Source of the DNA: Luteimonas wenzhouensis
Lineage (GTDB): Bacteria; Pseudomonadota; Gammaproteobacteria; Xanthomonadales; Xanthomonadaceae
Direction: 5' to 3'
NCBI RefSeq assembly: GCF_007859305.1
Contig: NZ_VOHE01000001.1
Location: forward strand, 124,001 to 188,000
Length of the DNA stretch: 64,000 nt
Within the stretch, counting starts at the first letter, position 1; each line of letters starts with the position of its first letter. This document shows, piece after piece, positions 38,885 through 47,828 of the stretch. A program made the position numbers and the translations under genes. The notes below the pieces were generated by a model, which saw nothing but the letters and a program-made list of their open reading frames with translations, was not told the origin of the DNA and searched no databases.

Positions 38885-39198
38885 GCGGCCACCCCCGCCA
38901 CGTGTCGGAACAGTGGTGGCTGGCCACGCTCGGCCGCACCCTGGTGTGGGCGCGGCTGCGCGTGCGCGAGGCCGGCACCGCCGAAGTCTTCGACAGCGAC
39001 GGCAACACCCTGGTCTACGACAGCGAGGACACCGCGCGGGCGATGCTGATGGACGCCGAGTTCGTGGCCTTCGACGGGCTGGACGAGGACGACGCGCTTG
39101 CGCGCGGCTTCGTGCTCTCGGAACTGGCGCCGCCGGCCGGCGAGGACGAGGCCGCGCTGCGCGCGCGCATGGTGCAGTCGCTGGGCGGGCGCGCCTGA
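38881..39198 (+). CDS. Hypothetical cytoplasmic protein
   Basis: I do not recognise this 105-residue protein. It is acidic in its second half (FDGLDEDDALARGF, PPAGEDEAALRARM) and contains VSEQWWLATLGRTLVWARLRVREAGTAEVFDSDG near its start (core TAEVFDSDGNTLVYDSED), with no membrane helix or signal peptide. It begins by overlapping the stop of the small membrane protein gene. A similar two-gene arrangement with a membrane protein suggests they act together, but nothing in the sequence shows how. Confidence 0.65.
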   Translation: MSGHPRHVSEQWWLATLGRTLVWARLRVREAGTAEVFDSDGNTLVYDSEDTARAMLMDAEFVAFDGLDEDDALARGFVLSELAPPAGEDEAALRARMVQSLGGRA

Positions 39199-39225
39199 TC
39201 CACTCCCGCTCCCGCGGCGCTGCCG

Positions 39226-39231
39226 TAGGAT
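39226..39231 (+). promoter_or_regulatory. Candidate -10 box of the PaiB-like gene (leaderless geometry)
   Basis: TAGGAT at 39226-39231 is followed by six bases (GCCCCC) and the ATG at 39238. The same arrangement occurs before several other genes in this window. A leaderless mRNA is predicted. Confidence 0.45.
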
Positions 39232-39237
39232 GCCCCC

Positions 39238-39873
39238 ATGTACACGCCCGCCGCCTTCGCCGCCACCGACCTGGCGCTGCTCGACGCCCTGGTCGGGGCC
39301 GACCCCTTCGTCACCCTGGTGACCGTCGGCGCCGACGGCGCGCCCTTCGCCAGCCACCTCCCGGTGCTCTACCGCCGTGACGGCGACCGCGTCCGCCTCG
39401 AAGGCCACTGGGCGCGGCCCAACCCGCAGGCGCGCCATGCCGGCCCCGCGCTCGCGATCGTGCATGGACCGCACGCCTACGTGTCGCCCGGCTGGTACCC
39501 GGACAAGGAGCCGGCCGCCCGCGTGCCGACCTGGAACTACGCCGTGGCGCACCTGGCCGGCCCGCTGCAGGTGTTCGAGGACGAGGCCTCGCTCGCCGAC
39601 CTCGTCGCCCGCACCAGCGACCGCTTCGAGGCCGCCGCCGGCCAGTCGTGGCGCTTCGAACCAGGGCGCGAGGCGCACCGCCGCCAGCTGCGCGGCATCG
39701 TCGGGTTCCGACTGGAGCCCACCCGGATCCAGCTCAAGGCCAAGCTCGGCCAGAACCACCCCGTGGCCAACCAGCGCGCGGTCGCCGACGCCCTGGCGCG
39801 GCAGGATGCGCCCGGCAGCCAGGCGGTCGCGGCCCTGATACGGCAGCAGCCCGAGCGCGGGCCGGCGGGCTGA
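39238..39873 (+). CDS. PaiB-like FMN-binding protein (FMN-binding negative transcriptional regulator family)
   Basis: This 211-residue protein matches the PaiB family, which has a split-barrel flavin-binding fold. Recognisable blocks are DPFVTLVTVGADGAPFASHLPV, GHWARPNPQAR, SPGWYPDKEPAARVPTWNY and KAKLGQNHP near the C-terminus. Bacillus PaiB is a negative regulator of protease and sporulation genes; whether relatives bind DNA is uncertain, and a flavin-related enzyme activity is equally possible. Translation starts at ATG 39238 from a probably leaderless mRNA. It is followed 22 nt later by nei. Confidence 0.85.
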   Translation: MYTPAAFAATDLALLDALVGADPFVTLVTVGADGAPFASHLPVLYRRDGDRVRLEGHWARPNPQARHAGPALAIVHGPHAYVSPGWYPDKEPAARVPTWNYAVAHLAGPLQVFEDEASLADLVARTSDRFEAAAGQSWRFEPGREAHRRQLRGIVGFRLEPTRIQLKAKLGQNHPVANQRAVADALARQDAPGSQAVAALIRQQPERGPAG

Positions 39874-39895
39874 GACCCGCGCCCACCGAAGCCCG

Positions 39896-40708
39896 ATGCC
39901 CGAAGGTCCCGAGATCCGACGCACCGCAGACCGCCTGGCCGAGGCCGTGGCCGGGCGTCCGCTGGTCTCGGCCTGGTTCGGCCTGCCCGCGCTGCGGCGC
40001 CACGCCAAGACGCTGCCGGGCCGACGCGTCGTCGCCGTGGAAGCGCGCGGCAAGGCCCTGCTCACCCGCTTCGACCACGGCTGGACGCTCTACACCCACA
40101 ACCAGCTCTACGGGGTCTGGAAGGTATGCGCGGCCGGCGAACGCCCGCAGACCACGCGCGTGCTGCGGGTGGCGCTGGAGACCGCGGACCGCGCGATCCT
40201 GCTGTACTCGGCCTCGGACGTCTCGATGTGGCGCGACGACGCGCTCGAACGCCATCCGTTCCTGGCCCGGCTCGGCCCAGACGTACTCGACCCGGCGCTG
40301 GACGCGGCGGCAGTGGAGGCGCGCCTGGGCGACCGCCGCTTCGCCCGCCGCACGCTCGATGCGCTGCTGCTCGACCAGGCCTTCCTGGCCGGGATGGGCA
40401 ACTACCTGCGCGCCGAGGCGCTGTTCGAAGCCGGCATCGCCCCGGGCCGGCGGCCGGCCGACCTCGGCCCGGACGAGCGGGCCAGGCTGGCGCAGGCGCT
40501 GCTCGACGTGCCGCGCCGCAGCTACCGCACCCGCGGCATCACGCCGGCGCGCGGAATGCGCCGCGACTACATCGCTGCGGACGACGGCGGCTTCCGTTTC
40601 CATGTCTTCGACCGCGAGGGCGAGCCCTGCATCCGCTGCGGTGCGTCCATCACACGCACCACCAGTGCCGGCCGGCGCATGTACGCCTGCCCGCGCTGCC
40701 AGCGCTGA
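39896..40708 (+). CDS. nei: Endonuclease VIII (Nei), DNA glycosylase/AP lyase
   Basis: Nei removes oxidised pyrimidines from DNA and cuts the abasic site. The mature N-terminal proline and the catalytic glutamate are in MPEGPEIRRTADRL, the Nei form rather than the MPELPEVE of MutM. A helix-two-turn-helix region lies near FLAGMGNYLRAEALF, and the C-terminal zinc finger has CIRC and CPRC (CX2C-X16-CX2C). The length of 270 residues is normal. It lies 22 nt after the PaiB-like gene. Confidence 0.93.
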   Translation: MPEGPEIRRTADRLAEAVAGRPLVSAWFGLPALRRHAKTLPGRRVVAVEARGKALLTRFDHGWTLYTHNQLYGVWKVCAAGERPQTTRVLRVALETADRAILLYSASDVSMWRDDALERHPFLARLGPDVLDPALDAAAVEARLGDRRFARRTLDALLLDQAFLAGMGNYLRAEALFEAGIAPGRRPADLGPDERARLAQALLDVPRRSYRTRGITPARGMRRDYIAADDGGFRFHVFDREGEPCIRCGASITRTTSAGRRMYACPRCQR

Positions 40709-40784
40709 ACCGCGCAGGTGCAACTGAAACCATCCCCGGCCTGCACCGCCGGCCCCGGCGGCCCGGCGTCGGCTCCGTCGGCTT

Positions 40785-40793
40785 TGCGATAAT
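40785..40793 (+). promoter_or_regulatory. Candidate extended -10 promoter of the carbonic anhydrase gene
   Basis: TGCGATAAT contains the extended TGn element directly before GATAAT (40788-40793). Transcription would start near 40800, about 20 nt upstream of the ATG at 40820. The -35 region is weak, as is common with extended -10 promoters. Confidence 0.5.
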
Positions 40794-40819
40794 GCGCGCC
40801 CGCCTCCGCCGGACCCGCG

Positions 40820-41482
40820 ATGAGCCGCCTCGACGAACTGCTCGACAAGAACGAAGCCTGGGCCTCGCGCATCGAGGCCGAGGACCCGACCTTCTTCCAG
40901 CGCCTGTCGAAGATCCAGAAGCCCAAGTTCCTGTGGATCGGGTGCTCGGATTCGCGCGTCCCGGCCAACCAGATCGTCGACATGGCGCCGGGCGAGGTGT
41001 TCGTCCACCGCAACATCGCCAACGTGGTGGTGCACACCGACCTCAACTGCCTGTCGGTGATCCAGTTCGCGGTGGACGTGCTCAGGGTCGAGCACATCCT
41101 GGTGGTCGGCCACTACGGCTGCGGCGGCGTGCTCGCCGCGCTCGACGGCCAGCGGGTGGGCCTGGCCGACAACTGGATCCGGCACGTCAAGGACGTGGCC
41201 AACCGACACGAAGCGCTGCTGGCCGGGATCGAGGAACACGGCCTGCGGCACGACCGCCTGTGCGAACTGAACGTGCTCGAGCAGGTGGCCAACGTGTGCG
41301 AGACCACGATCGTGCGCGACGCCTGGGCGCGCGGGCAGAAAGTGCACGTGTACGGCTGGGTATACACCTTGCGCGACGGCCGCGTGCACGACCTCGGCCT
41401 GGACGTGGACAGCGCGCAGGCGCTGGCCGACCAGTACGGTCCGGCGCTGGCGCGGATCCGGGTCGACCGCGAGGACCGCTGA
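40820..41482 (+). CDS. can: Beta-type carbonic anhydrase
   Basis: This zinc enzyme (220 residues) interconverts CO2 and bicarbonate for biosynthetic carboxylations. The zinc ligands Cys, His and Cys and the Asp/Arg dyad are visible in [13 protein letters not shown] and VGHYGCGGV, and VHRNIANVV and [16 protein letters not shown] are diagnostic of the E. coli Can type. Length and start agree with the family. It has its own extended -10 promoter. The following gene, 64 nt away, begins the kynurenine cluster and carries its own ribosome binding site. Confidence 0.96.
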   Translation: MSRLDELLDKNEAWASRIEAEDPTFFQRLSKIQKPKFLWIGCSDSRVPANQIVDMAPGEVFVHRNIANVVVHTDLNCLSVIQFAVDVLRVEHILVVGHYGCGGVLAALDGQRVGLADNWIRHVKDVANRHEALLAGIEEHGLRHDRLCELNVLEQVANVCETTIVRDAWARGQKVHVYGWVYTLRDGRVHDLGLDVDSAQALADQYGPALARIRVDREDR

Positions 41483-41546
41483 TGCGCCGCCCGTCCCGCC
41501 ACCCGCCGCGCCGCCCCCGCGGCCCGATGCCAGGCCAGGAGCAGCC

Positions 41547-42095
41547 ATGATCGCCGCCCCGCTCGACTTCAGGAAGTGGATCGAGGACCACCGCCACCTG
41601 CTCAAGCCGCCGGTCGGCAACAAGTGCATCCACGACGGCGACTTCATCGTGATGGTGGTGGGCGGCCCCAACGCGCGCACCGACTACCACTGGGAGGAAG
41701 GCCCGGAGTGGTTCTACCAGCTCGAGGGCGAGATGGTGCTGCGGATCCAGGAGGATGGGCGCGCGCGCGACATCCCGATTCGCGCCGGCGAGGTGTTCCT
41801 GCTGCCGCCGCGGGTGCCGCACTCGCCGCAGCGGGCCGAGGGCTCGATCGGCCTGGTGGTCGAGCGCAAGCGGCTGCCGCACGAGGACGACGGCCTGATG
41901 TGGTTCTGCGAGCGCTGCAACCACAAGCTGTACGAGGAGTTCTTCCACCTCGCGGACATCGAGCGCGACTTCTTCCGGGTGTTCGAGACCTTCTACCGTT
42001 CCGACGACCTGCGCACCTGCCAGTCCTGCGGCCACCTGAACCCGCGCCCGGGCCGCTACGAGATGCAGGCCGACTCCCGGGCCGACATCACCTGA
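41547..42095 (+). CDS. haaO: 3-Hydroxyanthranilate 3,4-dioxygenase
   Basis: This enzyme opens 3-hydroxyanthranilate to 2-amino-3-carboxymuconate semialdehyde, which cyclises to quinolinate. The 182-residue bacterial-type protein is a cupin with iron ligands in [18 protein letters not shown] and PHSPQR, and a rubredoxin-like second metal site made by two CxxC pairs ([11 protein letters not shown] and [12 protein letters not shown]). CCAGGAGCAGCC before the ATG holds the ribosome binding site. It precedes kynU and kmo, so the three genes cover kynurenine to quinolinate for NAD synthesis. Confidence 0.96.
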   Translation: MIAAPLDFRKWIEDHRHLLKPPVGNKCIHDGDFIVMVVGGPNARTDYHWEEGPEWFYQLEGEMVLRIQEDGRARDIPIRAGEVFLLPPRVPHSPQRAEGSIGLVVERKRLPHEDDGLMWFCERCNHKLYEEFFHLADIERDFFRVFETFYRSDDLRTCQSCGHLNPRPGRYEMQADSRADIT

Positions 42096-42146
42096 AGGCG
42101 GCCGGACGGCGCCGCGCCGCCGCGTGGACGGGCCCGGCAGCGGACC

Positions 42147-42152
42147 TACAAT
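42147..42152 (+). promoter_or_regulatory. Candidate -10 box of kynU (leaderless geometry)
   Basis: TACAAT at 42147-42152 is followed by six bases and the ATG at 42159. A -35-like TGGACG lies 16 bases upstream (42125-42130). This predicts a leaderless kynU mRNA independent of haaO. Confidence 0.5.
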
Positions 42153-42158
42153 GGCGCG

Positions 42159-43442
42159 ATGGACGACCTGTTCTCGGAAGCCTGCGCCCGCGCCCTCGAT
42201 GCGGCCGATCCTCTGCCCGGCCTGCGCGGGGAATTCCTGGTGCCGCGCCACGGCGACGGCGAGCAGGCGTACTTCTGCGGCAATTCGCTCGGGCTGCAGC
42301 CGCGGCGCGCCCGGGTCTTCGTCGAGGAAGCGCTGGAGAAGTGGGCGAACGAAGCGGTCGAGGGCCACTTCACCGCGCCGGCGCAGTGGATGACCTACCA
42401 CGAGCTGGTGCGCGATCCGCTGGCGGAGCTGGTCGGCGCGCGGCCGATCGAGGTGGTGGCGATGAACACGCTCACCGCCAACCTGCACCTGATGATGGCC
42501 AGCTTCTACCGGCCGGGCGACGGGCGCGACGCGATCCTGGTCGAGGCCGGCAGCTTCCCCTCCGACCGCTACGCGGTGGAGTCGCAGCTGAGGTTCCACG
42601 GCGTGGACCCGGCGCGGGCGCTGGTCGAGGTGCAACCGGACGGCCCGGGCGGCACCGTGTCGATGGCTGCGATCGAGCGCGCGATCGGCGAACACCGCGA
42701 CCGGCTGGCGCTGGTGCTGTGGCCGGGCGTCCAGTACCGCACCGGCCAGGCCTTCGACCTGGCCGCGATCGCCCGGATGGCACATGAAGCCGGCGCCATG
42801 GCGGGTTTTGACCTCGCCCATTCGGTCGGCAACCTGCCGCTGGCCCTGCACGACAGCGGGGCGGACTTCGCGGTCTGGTGCCACTACAAGTACCTGAACG
42901 CCGGGCCGGGCGCGGTGGCCGGCTGCTTCGTGCACGAACGCCATGCCCGCACCAACCGGCCGCGGCTGGCGGGCTGGTGGGGCCACGAAGCGGCCACCCG
43001 CTTCCGCATGGGTCCCGATTTCATCCCCACGCCCGGCGCGGAGGGCTGGCAGCTGAGCAATCCGCCGGTGCTGGCGCTGGCGCCACTGCGCGCCTCGCTG
43101 GAGCTGTTCTCGCGCGCCGGCATGCCGGCGCTGAGAGCGCGGTCGCAGCGCCTGACCGGGTACCTGCAGGCGCTGATCGACGCCCGCCTGGGCGACACGC
43201 TCGAGGTACTCACCCCGCGCGAGTCCAGCCAGCGCGGCTGCCAGCTTTCGCTGCGCGTGGCCGGCGGCCGCGAGCGCGGCCGCTCGCTGTTCGAGCACCT
43301 GTGCCGCCACGGCGTGCTCGGCGACTGGCGCGAGCCCGACGTGATCCGGATCTCGCCGGTCCCGCTCTACAACACCCACGCCGACGTGCTGCGGTTCGCC
43401 CGCGAAGTCGAACGCTGGCGGACCACGCGTTCGGCGCCCTGA
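42159..43442 (+). CDS. kynU: Kynureninase
   Basis: KynU is a PLP enzyme that cleaves kynurenine or 3-hydroxykynurenine to (3-hydroxy)anthranilate and alanine. The 427-residue protein has YFCGNSLGLQPR near the N-terminus, the PLP lysine in WCHYKYLNAGPGA, GWWGHE, and the C-terminal VIRISPVPLYNTHADV. These are standard kynureninase motifs. It stands between haaO and kmo and seems to have its own leaderless promoter. With Kmo it delivers 3-hydroxyanthranilate to HaaO. Confidence 0.97.
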   Translation: MDDLFSEACARALDAADPLPGLRGEFLVPRHGDGEQAYFCGNSLGLQPRRARVFVEEALEKWANEAVEGHFTAPAQWMTYHELVRDPLAELVGARPIEVVAMNTLTANLHLMMASFYRPGDGRDAILVEAGSFPSDRYAVESQLRFHGVDPARALVEVQPDGPGGTVSMAAIERAIGEHRDRLALVLWPGVQYRTGQAFDLAAIARMAHEAGAMAGFDLAHSVGNLPLALHDSGADFAVWCHYKYLNAGPGAVAGCFVHERHARTNRPRLAGWWGHEAATRFRMGPDFIPTPGAEGWQLSNPPVLALAPLRASLELFSRAGMPALRARSQRLTGYLQALIDARLGDTLEVLTPRESSQRGCQLSLRVAGGRERGRSLFEHLCRHGVLGDWREPDVIRISPVPLYNTHADVLRFAREVERWRTTRSAP

Positions 43443-43522
43443 GGCATCCGAGCGTCCCCTGCGATCCGCGGCCGGCACCGTCCGCCGCGTTCCGGCCCCC
43501 TTCCCTTCCACCGACGCCCGAC

Positions 43523-44929
43523 ATGCCCGACTCCCCCCGGCGAGGTTCCATCACCATCATCGGCGCAGGCCTGGCCGGCGCGCTGCTCGCCACCCTGCTC
43601 TCGCGGCGCGGCTGGCGGGTGGAGGTGTTCGAGCGACGCGGCGACCCGCGCCTGTCCGGCTACGCCGGCGGGCGCTCGATCAACCTGGCGCTCGCCGAAC
43701 GCGGGCTGCACGCCCTGCAGCAGGCCGCCGCGGACGAGGCGGTGATGCGCCACGCGGTGATGATGCGCGGGCGCATGGTGCATCCGCTCGCCGGCGGGGC
43801 CGAGCTGCAGCGCTACGGCCGCGACGACAGCGAGGTGATCTGGTCGATCAGCCGCGCCGACCTCAACCTGGAACTGATCGACGCCGCCGAGGCCGAAGGC
43901 GCCGTGCTGCATTTCGACCGGCGCCTGGAGGAAGTCGACTTCGACGCGTGCACCATGCGCATCGTCGGCGACGGACACGACGAGTGGCGGCCGTTCACGA
44001 CGCTCATCGGCGCCGACGGCGCGGGCTCGGCGCTGCGTGCGCAGATGGCGCGAGTGGTGGACATCGGCGAGCGCACCGACTGGCTCGACCACGGCTACAA
44101 GGAACTGGAGATCCCGCCCGGCCCGCACGGCAGCTTCCGCATCGAGCCCAACGCACTCCACATCTGGCCGCGCGACCACTACATGTGCATCGCGCTGCCC
44201 AACGAGGAGCGCACTTTCACCGTCACCCTGTTCCTGCCCCACGAGGGACCATGGCCCAGCTTCGCGACGGTGCCGGACGGCGCCGCCGCGGTCGGGCTGT
44301 TCGAGCGCCGGTTCCCCGATGCGCTGCCGCTGATCCCCATGCTCGAGGACGACTTCGACCGTAACCCGACCGGGATGCTGGGCACCCTGACCCTGCGGCG
44401 CTGGCACCTGGATGGCCGCGCGGTGCTGCTGGGCGATGCCGCGCACGCGATGGTGCCGTTCCACGGCCAGGGCATGAACTGCGCCTTCGAGGACTGCGTG
44501 GCGCTCGCCAGCCACCTCGACGCGGCGCCCGACTTCGCCACCGCCTACGCCGCGTTCGCCGCGCAGCGCATGCCCGACGCGGCCGCGATCCAGCACATGG
44601 CGCTGGAGAACTACATCGAGATGCGCGACCGCGTGGACGACGCCGACTACCGCCTGCAGCGCGCGCTCGAACTGCGGCTGCAGGAACGCCATCCAGGGCG
44701 TTTCATCCCGCACTACACCATGGTCAGCTTCACCCGCATCCCGTACTCGGTGGCGCTGACGCGCAGCCAGGTGCAGCGCGGCATCCTGCAGCGCGCCACG
44801 GCCGGGCTCGACCGCCTGGACGGCGTGGACTGGGCCGCCGTCGACGCCGAAGTCCTGCGCCTGCTCGAACCGCTCGCCGCGGCCTCCACCGCGCGCACCA
44901 CCTCCCTCGCGCTCCCCGAACCCCTGTAG
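43523..44929 (+). CDS. kmo: Kynurenine 3-monooxygenase
   Basis: Kmo hydroxylates kynurenine to 3-hydroxykynurenine with FAD, NADPH and O2. The 468-residue protein shows the Rossmann motif IIGAGLAGALLATLL, the GYAGGRSINLAL substrate loop, FAD-binding GRAVLLGDAAHAMVPFHGQG and the C-terminal YTMVSFTRIPYS. The start ATG 43523 is the first that precedes the FAD motif. Its TAG stop lies inside the first arm of a REPIN element, so the last codon belongs to the repeat. The gene is the third of the kynurenine set. Confidence 0.96.
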   Translation: MPDSPRRGSITIIGAGLAGALLATLLSRRGWRVEVFERRGDPRLSGYAGGRSINLALAERGLHALQQAAADEAVMRHAVMMRGRMVHPLAGGAELQRYGRDDSEVIWSISRADLNLELIDAAEAEGAVLHFDRRLEEVDFDACTMRIVGDGHDEWRPFTTLIGADGAGSALRAQMARVVDIGERTDWLDHGYKELEIPPGPHGSFRIEPNALHIWPRDHYMCIALPNEERTFTVTLFLPHEGPWPSFATVPDGAAAVGLFERRFPDALPLIPMLEDDFDRNPTGMLGTLTLRRWHLDGRAVLLGDAAHAMVPFHGQGMNCAFEDCVALASHLDAAPDFATAYAAFAAQRMPDAAAIQHMALENYIEMRDRVDDADYRLQRALELRLQERHPGRFIPHYTMVSFTRIPYSVALTRSQVQRGILQRATAGLDRLDGVDWAAVDAEVLRLLEPLAAASTARTTSLALPEPL

Positions 44930-45050
44930 GAGCGGCTTCAGCCGCGACCCGGGATTCTGCGCACACGGGTGGCCCGATGGCCCGCGGCGTCATCCAGTGA
45001 GCGGTACCGGGGCCATCGGCGCGTGCGGTCGCGGCTGAAGCCGCTCCTAC
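44926..45050. repeat. REPIN: two inverted REP sequences around a spacer
   Basis: A 23-bp REP unit (core GTAGGAGCGGCTTCAGCCGC) at 44926-44948 occurs again as an exact inverted copy at 45028-45050, with a 79-bp spacer. Each unit contains its own small hairpin (GCGGCT/AGCCGC). Such paired extragenic palindromes are spread through Xanthomonadaceae and Pseudomonas genomes by RAYT-type transposases. The left unit begins inside the kmo stop codon and the right unit ends 23 bp before the sbcB -10 box. Confidence 0.85.
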
Positions 45051-45073
45051 GGCCTCCGGCCGCCGGCAGCGCC

Positions 45074-45079
45074 TACAAT
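45074..45079 (+). promoter_or_regulatory. Candidate -10 box of sbcB (leaderless geometry)
   Basis: TACAAT at 45074-45079 is followed by six bases and the ATG at 45086, the same layout as kynU. Its -35 region would fall at the edge of the REPIN. A leaderless transcript is predicted. Confidence 0.5.
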
Positions 45080-45085
45080 GCGCAG

Positions 45086-46531
45086 ATGCCGGCCTCCTTC
45101 CTGTTCTACGACCTGGAAACTTTCGGCGCCGACCCGCGCCGCTCGCGGATCGCGCAGTTCGCCGCCATCCGCACCGACGAGGCGCTGGAGCAGGTCGAGG
45201 AACCGGTCGAGTTCCTGGTCCGACCCGCCGACGACCTGCTGCCCTCGCCCGACGCCACCCTGGTCACCGGCCTGCCGCCGCAACGCGCCCTCGCCGAAGG
45301 CGTGCCCGAGGCCGAGGCCTTCGCCCGCATCGCCGAGGAGATGTCGCGGCCGCAGACCTGCTCGCTGGGCTACAACTCGCTGCGCTTCGACGACGAGTTC
45401 ATCCGCTTCGGCCTGTACCGCAATTTCCACGATCCCTACGAGCGCGAGTGGCGCGGCGGCAACAGCCGCTGGGACCTGCTCGACGCGCTGCGCCTGATGC
45501 ACGCGCTGCGGCCGGACGGCATCGCCTGGCCGGCGCGCGAGGACGGCAAGGGCACCTCGTTCAAGCTCGAACATCTGGCCGCCGCCAACGGCGTGCGCAC
45601 GGGCGACGCCCACGAGGCGCTGTCGGACGTGCGGGCGCTGATCGGCCTGGCGCGGCTGTTCCGCCAGGCCCAGCCGCGGCTGTGGGAGTACGCGCTGCGG
45701 CTGCGCGACAAGCGCCGCGTCGCCGGCCTGCTCGACACCGTGGCGATGACGCCGGTGCTGCACGTCTCGCAGCGCTACCCGGCCTCGCGCCTGTGCGCGG
45801 CCGCGGTGGCGCCGGTCGCGCGCCATCCCCGCATCGACAGCCGGGTGGTCGTGTTCGACCTCGACCAGGACCCGGGCGAACTGCTCGACCTGGACCCCGA
45901 CGCCATCGCCGCGCGCCTGTACGTGCGTTCGGACCTGCTGCCCGAGGGCCAGTCGCGGATCGCGCTCAAGGAAGTGCACCTCAACCGCTGTCCCGCCATC
46001 GTGCGCTGGGACCACCTGCGCGCGGACGATTTCGCGCGGCTGTCGATCGATCCCGGCGTCACCCTGTCGCGCGCCGCGCGCCTGCGCGCCGCCGGTCCGG
46101 CGCTGGCGGAGAAGCTGCGCCAGGTGTATGCCCGCGAGCCGGAGCTGCCCGCTGCCGACCCGGACGGCGCGCTCTACGACCGCTTCCTCGAGGACGCCGA
46201 CCGTCGCCGCTTCGCCGAGGTCCGCTCCACGCCGCCGCAACTGCTGGGCGCGCGCGACTTCGGCTTCCGCGACCCGCGCCTGCCCGAACTGCTGTTCCGC
46301 TACCGCGCCCGCAACTGGCCCGGGACGCTCGACGCGGCCGAACGCCAGCGCTGGGACGGCTACCGCCGCGACCGGCTCGCGGACGGCAGCGGGCTGTCCG
46401 AATTCGGGTTCACGTCCTATTTCGAGCGCATTGCGACACTGCGCGGCCAACACGCCTCCGACCCCGAGCGCCTGGCGCTGCTCGACCAGCTCGACCGCTG
46501 GGGCCGGCAGCTGCAATCCTCGCTGGCATGA
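45086..46531 (+). CDS. sbcB: Exodeoxyribonuclease I (SbcB)
   Basis: SbcB degrades single-stranded DNA from the 3' end and acts in recombination and mismatch repair. The 481-residue protein has the DEDD exonuclease motifs, first in FYDLETFGADPRRSR, then LGYNSLRFDDEFIR and GDAHEALSDVRALI. The following SH3-like and helical domains (VNRCPAIV-type segment HLNRCPAIVRWDHL) match ExoI. The ATG 45086 fits the conserved N-terminus; longer frames would cross the REPIN. It overlaps the next gene by 4 nt (ATGA). Confidence 0.96.
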   Translation: MPASFLFYDLETFGADPRRSRIAQFAAIRTDEALEQVEEPVEFLVRPADDLLPSPDATLVTGLPPQRALAEGVPEAEAFARIAEEMSRPQTCSLGYNSLRFDDEFIRFGLYRNFHDPYEREWRGGNSRWDLLDALRLMHALRPDGIAWPAREDGKGTSFKLEHLAAANGVRTGDAHEALSDVRALIGLARLFRQAQPRLWEYALRLRDKRRVAGLLDTVAMTPVLHVSQRYPASRLCAAAVAPVARHPRIDSRVVVFDLDQDPGELLDLDPDAIAARLYVRSDLLPEGQSRIALKEVHLNRCPAIVRWDHLRADDFARLSIDPGVTLSRAARLRAAGPALAEKLRQVYAREPELPAADPDGALYDRFLEDADRRRFAEVRSTPPQLLGARDFGFRDPRLPELLFRYRARNWPGTLDAAERQRWDGYRRDRLADGSGLSEFGFTSYFERIATLRGQHASDPERLALLDQLDRWGRQLQSSLA

Positions 46532-47214
46532 GTACCTACTTCACCGACAAGAGCCTGAAGTTCCTCCGCGCCCTGGCCCGCCACAACGAGCGCGCCTGGT
46601 TCCAGGCCCACAAGGCCGACTACGAGGCCCACGTGCGCGAACCGTTCCAGCGCCTGCTCGGCGACCTGCAGGTCCCGCTGGCGCGGGTGAGCACGCATTT
46701 CCGCTCCGACCCGGCGAAGGTGGGCGGCTCGCTGTTCCGCATCCACCGCGACACGCGCTTCTCCAACGACAAGACCCCGTACAAGACCTGGCAGGGCGCG
46801 CGCCTGTTCCACGAGCGCCACCGGCAGGTGCCGGCGCCCTCGTTCTACCTGCACCTGCAGCCTGGCAACGGCTTTTTCGGCGGCGGCATCTGGCATCCGG
46901 AGCTGCCGGTGCAGCGCCGGATCCGCCAGTTCATCTTCGACAATCCCGGCGGCTGGAAGGCCGCTGCGCACGCGCCCGCGTTCCGGCGCCGCTTCGACCT
47001 CGACCGCGACGAGATGCTGGTGCGCCCGCCGCGCGGCTTCCCGCCGGAATTCGAGTTCATCGACGACCTGCGCCACCGCAACTTCGTCGCCTGGCGGCCG
47101 CTCGACGACGCCACGATGACCGGCCCACGGCTGCTGTCGATCCTGGCGAAGGACCTGCAGGCCATGGCCCCGTTCATGGACTACCTGTGCGCCGCCCTGG
47201 ACCTGGAGTTCTGA
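46528..47214 (+). CDS. DUF2461 family protein
   Basis: This 228-residue protein matches DUF2461 (TIGR02453-type), a widespread family of unknown function. It shows FLRALARHNERAWFQAHKADYE at the start (core HNERAWFQAHKADYE), FRIHRDTRFSNDKTPYKTW, and FYLHLQPGNGFFGGGIWHPE. These blocks are strongly conserved across bacteria and some eukaryotes. It overlaps sbcB by four bases and shares one base with the next gene (TGATG), so all three form one operon. The position after a DNA exonuclease gives no firm clue to function. Confidence 0.9.
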   Translation: MSTYFTDKSLKFLRALARHNERAWFQAHKADYEAHVREPFQRLLGDLQVPLARVSTHFRSDPAKVGGSLFRIHRDTRFSNDKTPYKTWQGARLFHERHRQVPAPSFYLHLQPGNGFFGGGIWHPELPVQRRIRQFIFDNPGGWKAAAHAPAFRRRFDLDRDEMLVRPPRGFPPEFEFIDDLRHRNFVAWRPLDDATMTGPRLLSILAKDLQAMAPFMDYLCAALDLEF

Positions 47215-47828
47215 TGCGCCGCCTGGCCGCGACCGTCGCGCTGCTCTTCGCCGCCCTGCTCGCCTGGGTCGCCGCGGGGCCGTGGATGACGATGCGCGCG
47301 ATCGGCAACGCGGTCCGCGCCGAGGACCATGCCGCGCTCTCGCGGCACATCGACTTCCCGCCGCTGCGCGCCAGCCTCAAGGCGCAGCTCGGCGAGCGCC
47401 TCGTGCGCAGCGCCGGCATCGACCGCCAGGCCGGCCTGCTCGGCAGCCTCGGCGCCACGGTCGCCAACGGACTGGCGGGCGGCGCGGTGGACCTGATGGT
47501 GACCCCCCAGGGCCTGGGCGCGCTCATGGAAGGGCGCAAGGTCTGGAACCGCGCCCGCGGCCTGCCGCCGCCGCGCACCGAGGCCGGGGCGGCCGTGCGC
47601 CCCGACCCCTGGCACGGCGCACGGCGACGCTACGAGTCGCCGTCGCGCTTCACCATTGCCGTGCCCATGGAGGGTGGCGCACCGGTCGTGTTCGTGCTCA
47701 GCCGCACCGGCCTGCGCTGGAAGCTCTCGGACATCCGGCTGCCACCTCCGTCCGCGGATGCCGGCAGCGCGGGCAACGACCGCGCCGGGCTCAGCCCGCC
47801 GCGACCGGCATCCGCAGCACCGGCTTGA
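47214..47828 (+). CDS. DUF2939 family membrane-anchored protein
   Basis: This 204-residue protein begins with a hydrophobic helix (LAATVALLFAALLAWVAAGPWM) followed by the DUF2939 block MRAIGNAVRAEDHAALSRHIDFPPLR and LMVTPQGLGALMEG. The rest is likely periplasmic. The family resembles proteins with a short exported lipoprotein-like domain of unknown role. Its ATG shares one base with the DUF2461 stop. The final 38 bp overlap the 3' end of the convergent alcohol dehydrogenase gene, with no room for a terminator. Confidence 0.82.
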   Translation: MRRLAATVALLFAALLAWVAAGPWMTMRAIGNAVRAEDHAALSRHIDFPPLRASLKAQLGERLVRSAGIDRQAGLLGSLGATVANGLAGGAVDLMVTPQGLGALMEGRKVWNRARGLPPPRTEAGAAVRPDPWHGARRRYESPSRFTIAVPMEGGAPVVFVLSRTGLRWKLSDIRLPPPSADAGSAGNDRAGLSPPRPASAAPA

